Shown piece after piece: positions 8,084 to 16,310 of a stretch of DNA of 64,000 nt. The stretch's first letter is position 1. Each line of letters opens with the position of its first letter. The position numbers were made by a program, and so were the translations under genes. The DNA comes from Chiayiivirga flava (GTDB taxonomy: Bacteria; Pseudomonadota; Gammaproteobacteria; Xanthomonadales; Xanthomonadaceae): assembly GCF_014202825.1 (NCBI RefSeq), contig NZ_JACHHP010000001.1, forward strand, positions 62,001 through 126,000, in the 5' to 3' direction. The notes below the pieces were generated by a model, which did no database searches, was not told the origin of the DNA, and saw nothing but the letters and a program-made list of their open reading frames with translations.

Positions 8084-8725
8084 ATGGAGTCCGTGCACGC
8101 AATGTGTCCGACCGATCGCGGGGCCGCCACATCCGGAGGGCGCACCGCGGATGCGCTGCAGTCCGCGGACGCAAAGATCCTGATCGTGTATTTCTCGCGC
8201 ACCGGCGTGAGCCGCCGCGTGGCGGAGGAGTTGCGGACCCTGCTCGGCGTGTCGCATTGCGATATCGAAGCCGTCAGGGAGGTGCATCCTGGCAGGGACG
8301 GGCGGCTGCGGCGGGCGTTCGACGCGCTGACCGGCAACTTGCCCGGCGTCCATCCGCGCGAACTGCATCCGTGGCGCTACACGCTGGTGGTCGTCGGCGG
8401 GCCGGTGCATGCGGGATTGCCGGCCGCGCCATTGCGCAGTTTCGTGCGCGGGCTGGCGCTGCACGGATCCGAGGTCGCGCTGTTTCTGGTGGGGGGCAGG
8501 CGCCCGCGCATGCGTGCGTTCGCCGACCTGCAGCGGCACCTCGGCCGCACGCCGCTGGCGCAGCTGTGGGTGCCGGCCGCCGAGGTGACGGACGGACTGC
8601 ATGCGCCGCGGCTGCGCAGTTTCTGCGCGACGTTGCGCGGCGCCCTGCAGGCCATCGGCACGCGCACGGCGCAAACGCACCGCAGGAGCCGCGCCGTCCC
8701 CGGCGACGACGCAGACGTGTCATGA
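8084..8725 (+). CDS. Flavodoxin-like protein
   Basis: 213 aa from ATG 8084, or 207 aa from ATG 8102. The core begins ILIVYFSRTGVSRRVAEEL, the FMN-phosphate-binding loop of flavodoxin/WrbA-like folds. VVVGGPVHAGLPAAPL corresponds to the second flavin loop, and ALFLVGG to a later strand. It could carry electrons or act as an FMN-dependent reductase. It is the first gene of the PHA/acetate operon and overlaps phaC by 4 bp (ATGA). Given the box at 8036 and the predicted transcription start at 8084, the downstream start at 8102 is a serious alternative. The C-terminal 20 residues are Arg-rich and poorly conserved-looking. Confidence 0.82.
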   Translation: MESVHAMCPTDRGAATSGGRTADALQSADAKILIVYFSRTGVSRRVAEELRTLLGVSHCDIEAVREVHPGRDGRLRRAFDALTGNLPGVHPRELHPWRYTLVVVGGPVHAGLPAAPLRSFVRGLALHGSEVALFLVGGRRPRMRAFADLQRHLGRTPLAQLWVPAAEVTDGLHAPRLRSFCATLRGALQAIGTRTAQTHRRSRAVPGDDADVS

Positions 8726-10494
8726 ACGCCGCGCCCCGTGTGCATCGCGCGGACGAACGCGAGACCGCGGCGGCGGCGGCAGGCGCGGACCGCGCCTTCA
8801 GGGGCCTGCTGGCACGACTCACCGGGGCGCTGTCGCCCGCATCGTCCGCGCTCGCGCTGTACGACTGGATGCTGCACCTGGCCGGCGCGCCCGGCCACCA
8901 GCTCGCGCTGACGCGCCTGGCCACGCGGGACGCGCTGGCGCTGCTTGTCCCCACACATGCCCGCGCGGAAGCCCAAGAGACTGCGGCCGCCGCCCGCTTT
9001 GCCGACGTGGCGTGGAACAGACCGCCGTACGACGCACTTCGCGATGCCTTCCTCGCCTGCGAGCGCTGGTGGCAGGCCGCCACGCACGGCGTGCCGGGCG
9101 TGGCCCCGCACCACGAGCGACTGGTCGCCTTCGGCGCGCGGCAGTGGCTGGACCTGCTGTCCCCGACCAACACGCTGCTCGGCAACCCGGTGGCCTGGCA
9201 GCGCACGGTGGCAAGCGGCGGCGCCAATCTCGTCGCCGGCGCACTGCACGCGATCGAGGATGCCGAGCGTCTGCTGCTCGACCTGCCGCCGGCCGGCACC
9301 GACGCGTTCGTGCCCGGCAGGACGGTGGCGTGCACGCCGGGTAGGGTCGTGCTGCGCAATCGCCTCGTCGAACTGATCCAGTACGCGCCGACGACGCGGC
9401 GCACGCGTCCGGAACCGATCCTCCTGGTGCCGGCATGGATCATGAAGTACTACGTGCTGGACCTGACGCCACGCGATTCGCTGGTGCGGTTCCTGGTCGA
9501 TGCCGGCTTCACGGTGTTCTGTCTCTCGTGGAAAAACCCGGACGCGCAGGACCGCGGTCTCGGCCTGGAGCACTACCTGGATCTGGGCGTCCGTGCGTCG
9601 CTCGACGCGATCGGGCAGATCCTGCGCGGTGCGCGCGTGCATGCGGTCGGCTACTGCCTCGGCGGCACGCTGCTGGCGATGGCCGCGGCCGCGATGGGCC
9701 GCGACGGCGACACGCGCCTGGCTTCGGTCACGCTGCTCGCGGCCCAGACCGACTTCACCGAACCGGGTGAACTGGGCCTGTTCATCGACCACAGCCAGGT
9801 CGCCTACCTCGAGGACCGCATGGCCGACACCGGCTACCTCGGCGCACGGCAGATGGCCGGCGCCTTCCAGATGCTGCGGTCCTACGACCTGCTCTGGTCG
9901 CGCCTGGTGCGCGACTACCTGCTCGGCGAACGCGCCGCGCCGACCGCGCTGGCGGCCTGGAACGCGGACACCACGCGCATGCCGGCGCGCATGCACGCGC
10001 AGTATCTGCGGCAGCTGTTCCTCGACAACGACCTGGCCGCGGGCCGCTATCGCGTCGACGGCCGCCCGGTGTCGCTGCACGACATCCGCGGTCCGGTGTT
10101 CTGCGTCGCCACCGAGCGCGATCACGTCGCGCCGTGGCCGTCGGTCTACAAACTCCACGCGTTGACCGATGCCGATCTGACGTTCGTGCTGGTGTCGGGC
10201 GGCCACAACGTCGGCATCGTCAATCCGCCCGGCGCGGCGCGCGGCGAATTCCGCCAGCAGCGGCGTGCGCCGGGCGCGGCGACGCCGACCCCCGATGCCT
10301 GGCGCCAGGCCACGCCCGCCGTGCCGGGCAGCTGGTGGCCGGCGTGGCGCGACTGGCTTGCCGCGCGCTCCGGTGCGTTGCGGCAGCCACCGACCCTGGG
10401 CGCCCGCGGCGCGCGCCCGCGTGCCGACGCGCCAGGCACGTACGTGCATGTACGCCAGCCGCACCGACCCAACCCATCGAGGACGATCCCATGA
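8722..10494 (+). CDS. phaC: Poly(3-hydroxyalkanoate) synthase PhaC
   Basis: 590 aa, typical of class I synthases, which polymerise (R)-3-hydroxyacyl-CoA into storage polyester on granules. The alpha/beta-hydrolase core shows the lipase-like box GYCLGG with nucleophile Cys312, Asp467 (ATERDHVAPW) and His495 (SGGHNVGIVNPP). The conserved PHA synthase segment PAWIMKYYVLDL and the 'VFCLSWKNPD' strand are also clear. It overlaps the flavodoxin-like gene and the phasin-like gene by 4 bp each (ATGA), indicating translational coupling. The last 60 residues are Pro/Arg-rich and variable. Control by the box at 8036 would link carbon storage to oxygen limitation. Confidence 0.96.
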   Translation: MNAAPRVHRADERETAAAAAGADRAFRGLLARLTGALSPASSALALYDWMLHLAGAPGHQLALTRLATRDALALLVPTHARAEAQETAAAARFADVAWNRPPYDALRDAFLACERWWQAATHGVPGVAPHHERLVAFGARQWLDLLSPTNTLLGNPVAWQRTVASGGANLVAGALHAIEDAERLLLDLPPAGTDAFVPGRTVACTPGRVVLRNRLVELIQYAPTTRRTRPEPILLVPAWIMKYYVLDLTPRDSLVRFLVDAGFTVFCLSWKNPDAQDRGLGLEHYLDLGVRASLDAIGQILRGARVHAVGYCLGGTLLAMAAAAMGRDGDTRLASVTLLAAQTDFTEPGELGLFIDHSQVAYLEDRMADTGYLGARQMAGAFQMLRSYDLLWSRLVRDYLLGERAAPTALAAWNADTTRMPARMHAQYLRQLFLDNDLAAGRYRVDGRPVSLHDIRGPVFCVATERDHVAPWPSVYKLHALTDADLTFVLVSGGHNVGIVNPPGAARGEFRQQRRAPGAATPTPDAWRQATPAVPGSWWPAWRDWLAARSGALRQPPTLGARGARPRADAPGTYVHVRQPHRPNPSRTIP

Positions 10495-11003
10495 CAGCAC
10501 CGACACTCAATGCACCGTTCGCGCTGATGAAAGCCTCCTTCGAGCTGATGCTGCGCATCAACGGCACCGTGCTCGAGGCCCAGCGTCGCTGGCTGGAAGC
10601 GGGCGCGCGCTGCGCGGACGAATCGATCGAAATCGCCGAGACCGACACCGACCAGGTCGCGCACGCCGACGGCTGGACCCGTTTGCGCGAATTGCCGCTG
10701 GCGTTCGGCGGCCAGTGGATCGACGCCGCGACCCGCTATCTGCAGCGATCGATCGAGACCGCGATGACCAACCAGACCAACGTGCTGACCGGACTGCAGA
10801 ACGCCGCGGCGATCTGGCAGGACGAGTGCGCGCAGGCGCTCGGACGCGGGGCCACGACGGCGCCGCTGAGCACCTCGCTCAACGCCCTGTTCGCCCCGAT
10901 CCTGGCGGGACGGGAGAGCGGCGACGGGCAGGGCGCCGCTGCCGCGGACGCGCCGCCACCTGCGCAGGCCGCCCGCGCGAAGCCGCGCGCACGGCGCAGC
11001 TAG
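10491..11003 (+). CDS. Phasin-like PHA granule-associated protein
   Basis: 170 aa, mostly predicted amphipathic helix: an FELMLRINGTVLEAQRRWLE region and a second helix with repeated small/polar residues. It ends in an Ala/Pro-rich tail with a basic end (AKPRARRS), as in many phasins. Start ATG 10491 with GAGG upstream, overlapping the phaC stop by 4 bp. Phasins coat PHA granules and limit coalescence. No catalytic motif is seen. The assignment rests on size, helical character, basic tail and position next to phaC. Confidence 0.75.
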   Translation: MTAPTLNAPFALMKASFELMLRINGTVLEAQRRWLEAGARCADESIEIAETDTDQVAHADGWTRLRELPLAFGGQWIDAATRYLQRSIETAMTNQTNVLTGLQNAAAIWQDECAQALGRGATTAPLSTSLNALFAPILAGRESGDGQGAAAADAPPPAQAARAKPRARRS

Positions 11004-11007
11004 CACG

Positions 11008-12441
11008 ATGGAGACCGAAGCCGGCGCCCGTCCCGCGCTCGCGGGCAAGGCCACGCCCGCGTTGCGCAACCGCACCTTCGAGGAACTGGCGATCGGCGAC
11101 CGCGCGCAACTGGTCCGCACCCTGAGCGACGACGACATCCGCCTGTTCGCGCTCGTCTCGGGCGACTGGAATCCGCAGCATGTCGATGTCGCCTACGCGG
11201 AACGGACGCCGCTGCGCGGCATCGTCGCGCACGGCATGTGGGCGGGTGCGCTGCTGTCGGCCGTGCTCGGCACGCAGCTGCCGGGGCCGGGCACGGTCTA
11301 CATCGCGCAGACGCTGCGGTTCCTGGCGCCGGTGCGCGTGGGCGATACGGTGACCGCGGCGGTCACCGTGGTCGCGCGCGATCCGGACACACGCCGCGTG
11401 CGGCTGGCCTGCCGCTGCACGAACCAGACCGGTACCTGCGTGCTCGCGGGCGAGGCGGATGTCATCGCGCCGGCCGAACGTGTCGAGCGCAGCGTCGTGC
11501 AGCTGCCGGGCATCCGCTGGGTCGAGGCCGGCACCGCCACCGTGCTCGAGCGCGCGCGCGGACTGCCGGCGATCCGCGTCGCGGTGGTGCATCCCTGCGA
11601 TGCGCCAAGCCTGCAGGCGACGGTCGCCGCCGCGACGGCAGGGACGATCGCGCCGCGCATCGTCGCCCCGCGCGCGCGCATCGATGCGCTCGCCGCGGCC
11701 CACGGTCTCGACGTGCATGCCTTCGAGATCGATGACGTGCCGCACAGCCACGCCGCGGCCGCGCGCGCGGTGGCGCTGGCGGCCGGCGGCAGTGTCGATG
11801 CACTGATGAAGGGGAGCCTGCACACCGACGAACTCATGTCGGCGATGCTCGCGCACGACGGCGGCCTGCGCACGGAGCGGCGGATTTCCCACTGTTTCCT
11901 GCTGCAGACGCCCGCCTATCCACGGCCCTTCATCCTCACCGACGCGGCGATCAACATCGAACCCGACCTCGATGCCAAGGCCGACATCGTGCGCAACGCG
12001 ATCGATCTGGCCCACGCGATCGGCGTGGCGGAACCGCGCGTCGCGATCCTCGCCGCGGTCGAGACGGTGAACGGACGCATGCGCGCGACGCTCGATGCGG
12101 CCGCGCTGTGCAAGATGGCCGATCGCGGACAGATCGCCGGTGCCGCGGTGGACGGCCCGCTCGCGTTCGACAACGCGATTTCGCCCGTGGCGGCCGCACG
12201 CAAGGCGATCCGCTCGCCGGTGGCCGGCCAGGCCGACATCCTCGTCGTGCCGGATCTGGAAAGCGGCAACATGCTCGCCAAGCAGCTGATGTATTTCGGC
12301 GATGCGAGCAGTGCCGGCCTGGTGCTGGGCGCGCGTGTTCCGATCGTCCTGGGCAGCCGCGCCGACACGGTGCGGCAACGCGTCGACGGCTGCGCGCTGG
12401 CCGCGCTGTTCCTGCACGCCGACCGGCACGCCCCCGCATGA
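11008..12441 (+). CDS. MaoC-like hydratase fused to phosphate acetyl/butyryltransferase
   Basis: 477 aa, two fused enzymes. Residues about 20-155 form a MaoC hot-dog domain with the hydratase-2 motif SGDWNPQHVD (Asp53, His58) and GIVAHGM. Such domains hydrate trans-2-enoyl-CoA to (R)-3-hydroxyacyl-CoA, the PHA precursor (PhaJ-like). Residues about 170-470 form a PTA/PTB domain (GSVDALMKGSLHTDELMSAML, GPLAFDNAIS, PDLESGNMLAKQL) that swaps CoA for phosphate. It is 4 bp after the phasin-like gene and overlaps ackA by 4 bp (ATGA). With acetate kinase it could conserve ATP from acyl-CoA, while its hydratase half feeds PhaC. The acyl chain length used cannot be read from the sequence. Confidence 0.93.
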   Translation: METEAGARPALAGKATPALRNRTFEELAIGDRAQLVRTLSDDDIRLFALVSGDWNPQHVDVAYAERTPLRGIVAHGMWAGALLSAVLGTQLPGPGTVYIAQTLRFLAPVRVGDTVTAAVTVVARDPDTRRVRLACRCTNQTGTCVLAGEADVIAPAERVERSVVQLPGIRWVEAGTATVLERARGLPAIRVAVVHPCDAPSLQATVAAATAGTIAPRIVAPRARIDALAAAHGLDVHAFEIDDVPHSHAAAARAVALAAGGSVDALMKGSLHTDELMSAMLAHDGGLRTERRISHCFLLQTPAYPRPFILTDAAINIEPDLDAKADIVRNAIDLAHAIGVAEPRVAILAAVETVNGRMRATLDAAALCKMADRGQIAGAAVDGPLAFDNAISPVAAARKAIRSPVAGQADILVVPDLESGNMLAKQLMYFGDASSAGLVLGARVPIVLGSRADTVRQRVDGCALAALFLHADRHAPA

Positions 12442-13643
12442 GCGCCGGGCGATGGGCGCTGGCGCTCAACTGCGGGTCGTCGAGCATCAAGTTCGCGCTG
12501 TTCGATGCGCGAGCCGAGCCGATGCCGGAGACCGCGGCGTGGCGCGGCGAGGTCGAAGGCATCGGCACGCCGCAGGCGACGCTGCGCGAGGGCGCGGCTG
12601 CGACACCGTTGCCCGCGGGCGCCGCATCCACGTTCGCATGCGCGGTGCAGACGGTGTGCGGGCGCGTGGACGCGTGGCTCGGCGGTCGCCCGCTGGCCTA
12701 CGTCGCGCATCGGGTGGTGCACGGCGGGGGGCGTTTTGCCGGCCCGGTGCGTGTCGATGCCGGCGTGCTCGCGGCGCTGCGCGCTGTCTCGCCGATGGCG
12801 CCGCTACACCAGCCGGCAGCGCTCGACGCGATCGAAACGTTTCTCCGGCAAGGCCCGGACCTGCCGCAGGTCGCCGGTTTCGACACCGCGTTCCACGCGA
12901 CGCTCCCGGCGGTCGAAACCATGCTGCCGCTGCCGCCCATGTCGCCGGAACTGCGCCGCTACGGATTCCACGGGCTCTCGTACGACTATGTCGCGCACCG
13001 ACTGCGACGCGGCATCGGTTCCTGTACCGTCGGCCGCGTGATCGTCGCCCACCTGGGCAACGGCGCAAGCCTGTGCGCGCTGCGCAATCTGCGCAGCGTC
13101 GCGACCACGATGGGGTTCTCCGCGCTCGATGGCCTGATGATGGGTACGCGTTGCGGTTCGATCGATCCGGGCCTGCTGCTGCATCTGCTCGAACACGAGG
13201 GCTACACGCCGCGTACGCTCGCCGATCTGCTCTATCACCGCGCCGGCCTGCTCGGAGTCTCCGGCCTCTCGGCCGACCTGCGCCAGCTGCTGGCGCCAGA
13301 CGCGGGCCGGCGCGCGCAGGACGCGGTGGCGCTCTACGTGCATCGCATCGTGCGCGAGATCGGCGCCATGACCGCCGTGCTCGGCGGGCTCGACATGCTC
13401 GTCTTCACGGCAGGCGTCGGCGAACACAGCGCGGAGGTGCGTTCGCGCGTCTGCGACCGGCTCGGGCATCTCGGGCTGCGCCTCGATGCCGCGGCCAACG
13501 CCGGGCATCGCGCGACGATCTCGGCCTACGGAAGTCGCGTCCGCGCGTGCGTGGTGCGAACCAACGAGGAATGGATTCTCGCCACGCAGGCGCGCGCGGC
13601 GCTGGCAGCAACGGTGGCCCGCACCGCCGTCGTGCAGGCTTGA
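12438..13643 (+). CDS. ackA: Acetate kinase
   Basis: 401 aa, full length for the ASKHA-fold acetate kinase, making ATP from acetyl phosphate. Family motifs are all present: NCGSSSIKF at the N-terminus, HRVVHGGG, FDTAFH, RYGFHGLSYDYV, HLGNGAS, DGLMMGTRCGSIDPG, FTAGVGEHS and TNEE near the end. It overlaps the MaoC-PTA gene by 4 bp. The two probably form a substrate-level phosphorylation module for oxygen-poor growth or survival. Its TGA stop lies inside the FNR-type box that precedes the cation ATPase. A related acid such as propionate or butyrate cannot be excluded as substrate. Confidence 0.96.
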   Translation: MSAGRWALALNCGSSSIKFALFDARAEPMPETAAWRGEVEGIGTPQATLREGAAATPLPAGAASTFACAVQTVCGRVDAWLGGRPLAYVAHRVVHGGGRFAGPVRVDAGVLAALRAVSPMAPLHQPAALDAIETFLRQGPDLPQVAGFDTAFHATLPAVETMLPLPPMSPELRRYGFHGLSYDYVAHRLRRGIGSCTVGRVIVAHLGNGASLCALRNLRSVATTMGFSALDGLMMGTRCGSIDPGLLLHLLEHEGYTPRTLADLLYHRAGLLGVSGLSADLRQLLAPDAGRRAQDAVALYVHRIVREIGAMTAVLGGLDMLVFTAGVGEHSAEVRSRVCDRLGHLGLRLDAAANAGHRATISAYGSRVRACVVRTNEEWILATQARAALAATVARTAVVQA

Positions 13644-13653
13644 TGCGGATCAA
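13640..13653. promoter_or_regulatory. FNR/Anr-type box, P-type ATPase promoter
   Basis: TTGATGCGGATCAA, a perfect match to the consensus. The ackA stop codon TGA (13641-13643) is part of the left half-site. GAGGCT (13676-13681) lies 32 bp from the box centre, and the ATPase ATG is at 13708. Confidence 0.8.
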
Positions 13654-13707
13654 TGAGGCACGCGCGCGATTGCGCGAGGCTGGGTGCCACGTCGCCGGAA
13701 CCGTGCC

Positions 13708-16278
13708 ATGTCCTCCAGCAATCGCGTCCTGCCCGCACCGACGGACGGATCCGGACCCGCGGGCCTGAGCCGGGACGAGGCTGCGCGCCGGCTGCTCGCC
13801 GACGGGCCGAACGCACTGCCCGAGCCGCCGCGCCGCGGCCTGCTGCGGCTCGCGTTGGAGGTGCTGCGCGAGCCGATGTTCCTGCTGCTGACGGTGGCCG
13901 CCGCGGTGTACCTGGTGGTCGGCGATCTGGGCGAAGGGCTGATGCTCGCGGCCTTCGCGGTGATGACGATCGGCCTTGTGGCGGTGCAGGAAGCGCGCAG
14001 CGAACGTGCGCTCGCGGCCTTGCGCGCGCTCGGTGCACCGACCGCGCGCGTGCTGCGCGAGGGGCAGGCGATGCGCATCGCCTCGAGCGCGGTGGTGCGC
14101 GGCGATTGTCTGCTGGTGGCCGAGGGCGAGCGTGTGGCCGCCGACGCGCTGCTGCGCCGCGCCGAATCGCTGGCGGTCGACGAGTCGCTGCTGACCGGGG
14201 AGTCGGTGCCGGTGGGCAAGGTGTCGGCGGCCGGGGATCTGCCGTCGGTGCCGCCGGGGGGCGATGCGTCCCCGTGGATCTACTCGGGCACGCTGGTGGT
14301 GCGCGGGCATGGCGTCGCCGAGGTTGTGCACACGGGACTGGCCACGCAGGCCGGGCGCATCGGCGTGTCGCTCGCCACCATCGAGTCGTCGCCCACGCCG
14401 CTGCAGCGGACCATCGGCCGCCTGGTGCGCGTGTTCGGCGCCTGCGCGCTCGCGCTGAGCGTCGCGCTGGTGGTGCTTTACGGCCTGCTGCGCGGCGACT
14501 GGCTGGAAGGATCGCTCGCCGGCATCGCGTTCTCGATGGCGATGTTGCCGGAAGAATTCCCGATGGTGCTCGCCGTGTTCCTCGCGCTCGGCGCGTGGCG
14601 GCTGGCGCGTGTGCACGTGCTGGTGCGACGCCCGGCCGTGGTCGAGACCCTCGGCGCGACGAGTGTCGTCTGTCTGGACAAGACCGGCACCTTGACCGAG
14701 AACCGCATGCGCGTCCGTGCACTGGTCGCAGGCACGCAAGGCTGCGGGATCGACGGCCCGGGACAGGTGCTGCCACCGGCGTTCCGACGCCTGGTCGAGG
14801 TCGCCGTGCTGGCGTCGAACCCGCGTGCGGTCGATCCGATGGACCGGGCCTTGATCGAGCTCGGCGCGCCGCCGGCCGCCCGTGTCCTGGTACGCGAGTA
14901 CGGGTTGACCGACCACCGCCCGATGCTGGTGCACGTCTGGCAAGGCGCCGACGGTGCGCTCATTGCCGCCGCGAAAGGCGCGCCCGAGGCGATCGCGACC
15001 TTGTGCGGGCTGGACGCCGCAGCGCGTGCGGCGGCAATGCGGCATGTCGACGAACTCGCGCGCGGCGGGGCCCGCGTGCTGGGCGTCGCCGCGGCGGTGC
15101 CTGGCGACCTGCGCACACCGCCGGACGATCCATCTGCCATGCCGTTCGAATGGCAGGGCCTGGTCGCGTTCGAGGATCCGCTGCGGGCCTCGGCCCGGGA
15201 CGCGGTCGCCCGGCTGCGCGCGGCCGGCATCGCCGTGACGATGATCACGGGCGACCTTCCGCAGACCGCGCTCGCGATCGCCGCCGCGGCCGGGATCGAC
15301 ATCACGGCCGGCGCCGTCACCGGCGCGCAGATCGATGCGATGGACACGGACATGCTGGCGGCGACGCTTGCGTCGGTGCGCGTGTTCGCACGCGTGCGAC
15401 CCGAGCAGAAGCTGCGCCTGATCGAGGCGTTCAAGGCGAGCGGGCAGGTGGTGGGCATGACCGGCGACGGCGTCAACGACGCGCCGGCGCTGAAGGCAGC
15501 GCACGTCGGCCTTGCGATGGGCGCGCGTGCGACCGATGTCGCGCGCGAGGCGGCCGCCATCGTGCTGCTCGACGATGACCTCGGCCACCTCGTCGACGGT
15601 GTGCGCGAGGGCCGGCGCATCTACGACAATCTGCAGAAGGCAATGAGCTACATCGTGGCGATCCACGTGCCGATCGCCGGACTCGCGCTGCTGCCGGTGC
15701 TCGCCGGGCTGCCGCCGCTGCTGCTGCCGGCGCATGTGGTGCTGACGGAGATGGTGATCGACCCGGTCTGCTCGATCGCCTTCGAAACCATGCCGGGCGA
15801 TCCGGACGCACTGCAGAAAAAACCGCGCGACATCCGCGCGGCCATGCTCGGTCCGGGCCCGCTCGGGCTCGCGGCGGTGCAGGGGATGCTCGTGCTCGCG
15901 GCCGCGCTCGGCGTCTTCGCGCTGGCGCACCGCGCCGGCGTCGTCATGGACGAGGCACGCGCGCTGGCGTTCGTCGCGCTGACGGCGGGCAATCTCGCGC
16001 TGGTGCGGGTCAACGCCGCGCCCGGCGCGACGCTGCCCCACCTGCTCAGGCCGGGCTACGGCGCGTACTGGACGGTCGCGACCGTCGCCGTGGCCGTGGT
16101 GGGGCTGTGCCTGTGGTTGCCGCCGCTTGCATCGCTGTTCCGTTTCGTCGCGCCGTCCGTCGCGGCGACGGCCGTCGCCGCGCTGGCCGGTGCCGCGGCC
16201 GCGCTGTCGTTCGACGTGATCAAGGCGATGCGCTCGCGCGCCCGGATGCGGGCGGCCGACGCGAGCATCGTTCCGTGA
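13708..16278 (+). CDS. P-type cation-transporting ATPase (P2-like)
   Basis: 856 aa. It has the cation-ATPase N-terminal segment, an actuator domain with DESLLTGES, the phosphorylated Asp324 in CLDKTGTLTENR, a nucleotide-binding KGAPE, and the hinge MTGDGVNDAPALK. About ten membrane segments include the TM4-like MLPEEFPMVLAVF, where PEEFP replaces the PEGLP of Ca2+ pumps. This is typical of a little-studied bacterial HAD-IC family, so the ion (Ca2+, Mg2+, Mn2+ or other) is uncertain. The start at 13708 is preferred over an upstream GTG at 13684. It has its own FNR-type box at 13640. CtpF in the mycobacterial DosR regulon is a functional parallel. Confidence 0.94.
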   Translation: MSSSNRVLPAPTDGSGPAGLSRDEAARRLLADGPNALPEPPRRGLLRLALEVLREPMFLLLTVAAAVYLVVGDLGEGLMLAAFAVMTIGLVAVQEARSERALAALRALGAPTARVLREGQAMRIASSAVVRGDCLLVAEGERVAADALLRRAESLAVDESLLTGESVPVGKVSAAGDLPSVPPGGDASPWIYSGTLVVRGHGVAEVVHTGLATQAGRIGVSLATIESSPTPLQRTIGRLVRVFGACALALSVALVVLYGLLRGDWLEGSLAGIAFSMAMLPEEFPMVLAVFLALGAWRLARVHVLVRRPAVVETLGATSVVCLDKTGTLTENRMRVRALVAGTQGCGIDGPGQVLPPAFRRLVEVAVLASNPRAVDPMDRALIELGAPPAARVLVREYGLTDHRPMLVHVWQGADGALIAAAKGAPEAIATLCGLDAAARAAAMRHVDELARGGARVLGVAAAVPGDLRTPPDDPSAMPFEWQGLVAFEDPLRASARDAVARLRAAGIAVTMITGDLPQTALAIAAAAGIDITAGAVTGAQIDAMDTDMLAATLASVRVFARVRPEQKLRLIEAFKASGQVVGMTGDGVNDAPALKAAHVGLAMGARATDVAREAAAIVLLDDDLGHLVDGVREGRRIYDNLQKAMSYIVAIHVPIAGLALLPVLAGLPPLLLPAHVVLTEMVIDPVCSIAFETMPGDPDALQKKPRDIRAAMLGPGPLGLAAVQGMLVLAAALGVFALAHRAGVVMDEARALAFVALTAGNLALVRVNAAPGATLPHLLRPGYGAYWTVATVAVAVVGLCLWLPPLASLFRFVAPSVAATAVAALAGAAAALSFDVIKAMRSRARMRAADASIVP

Positions 16279-16310
16279 GCGGCCGCACCGGGCGGCCGCG
16301 GGAGGCGAAC

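Noticed and set aside
8377-10506. 709-codon minus-strand frame over phaC
   Set aside because: phaC has the Cys-Asp-His triad and coupled starts; the antisense translation resembles nothing.
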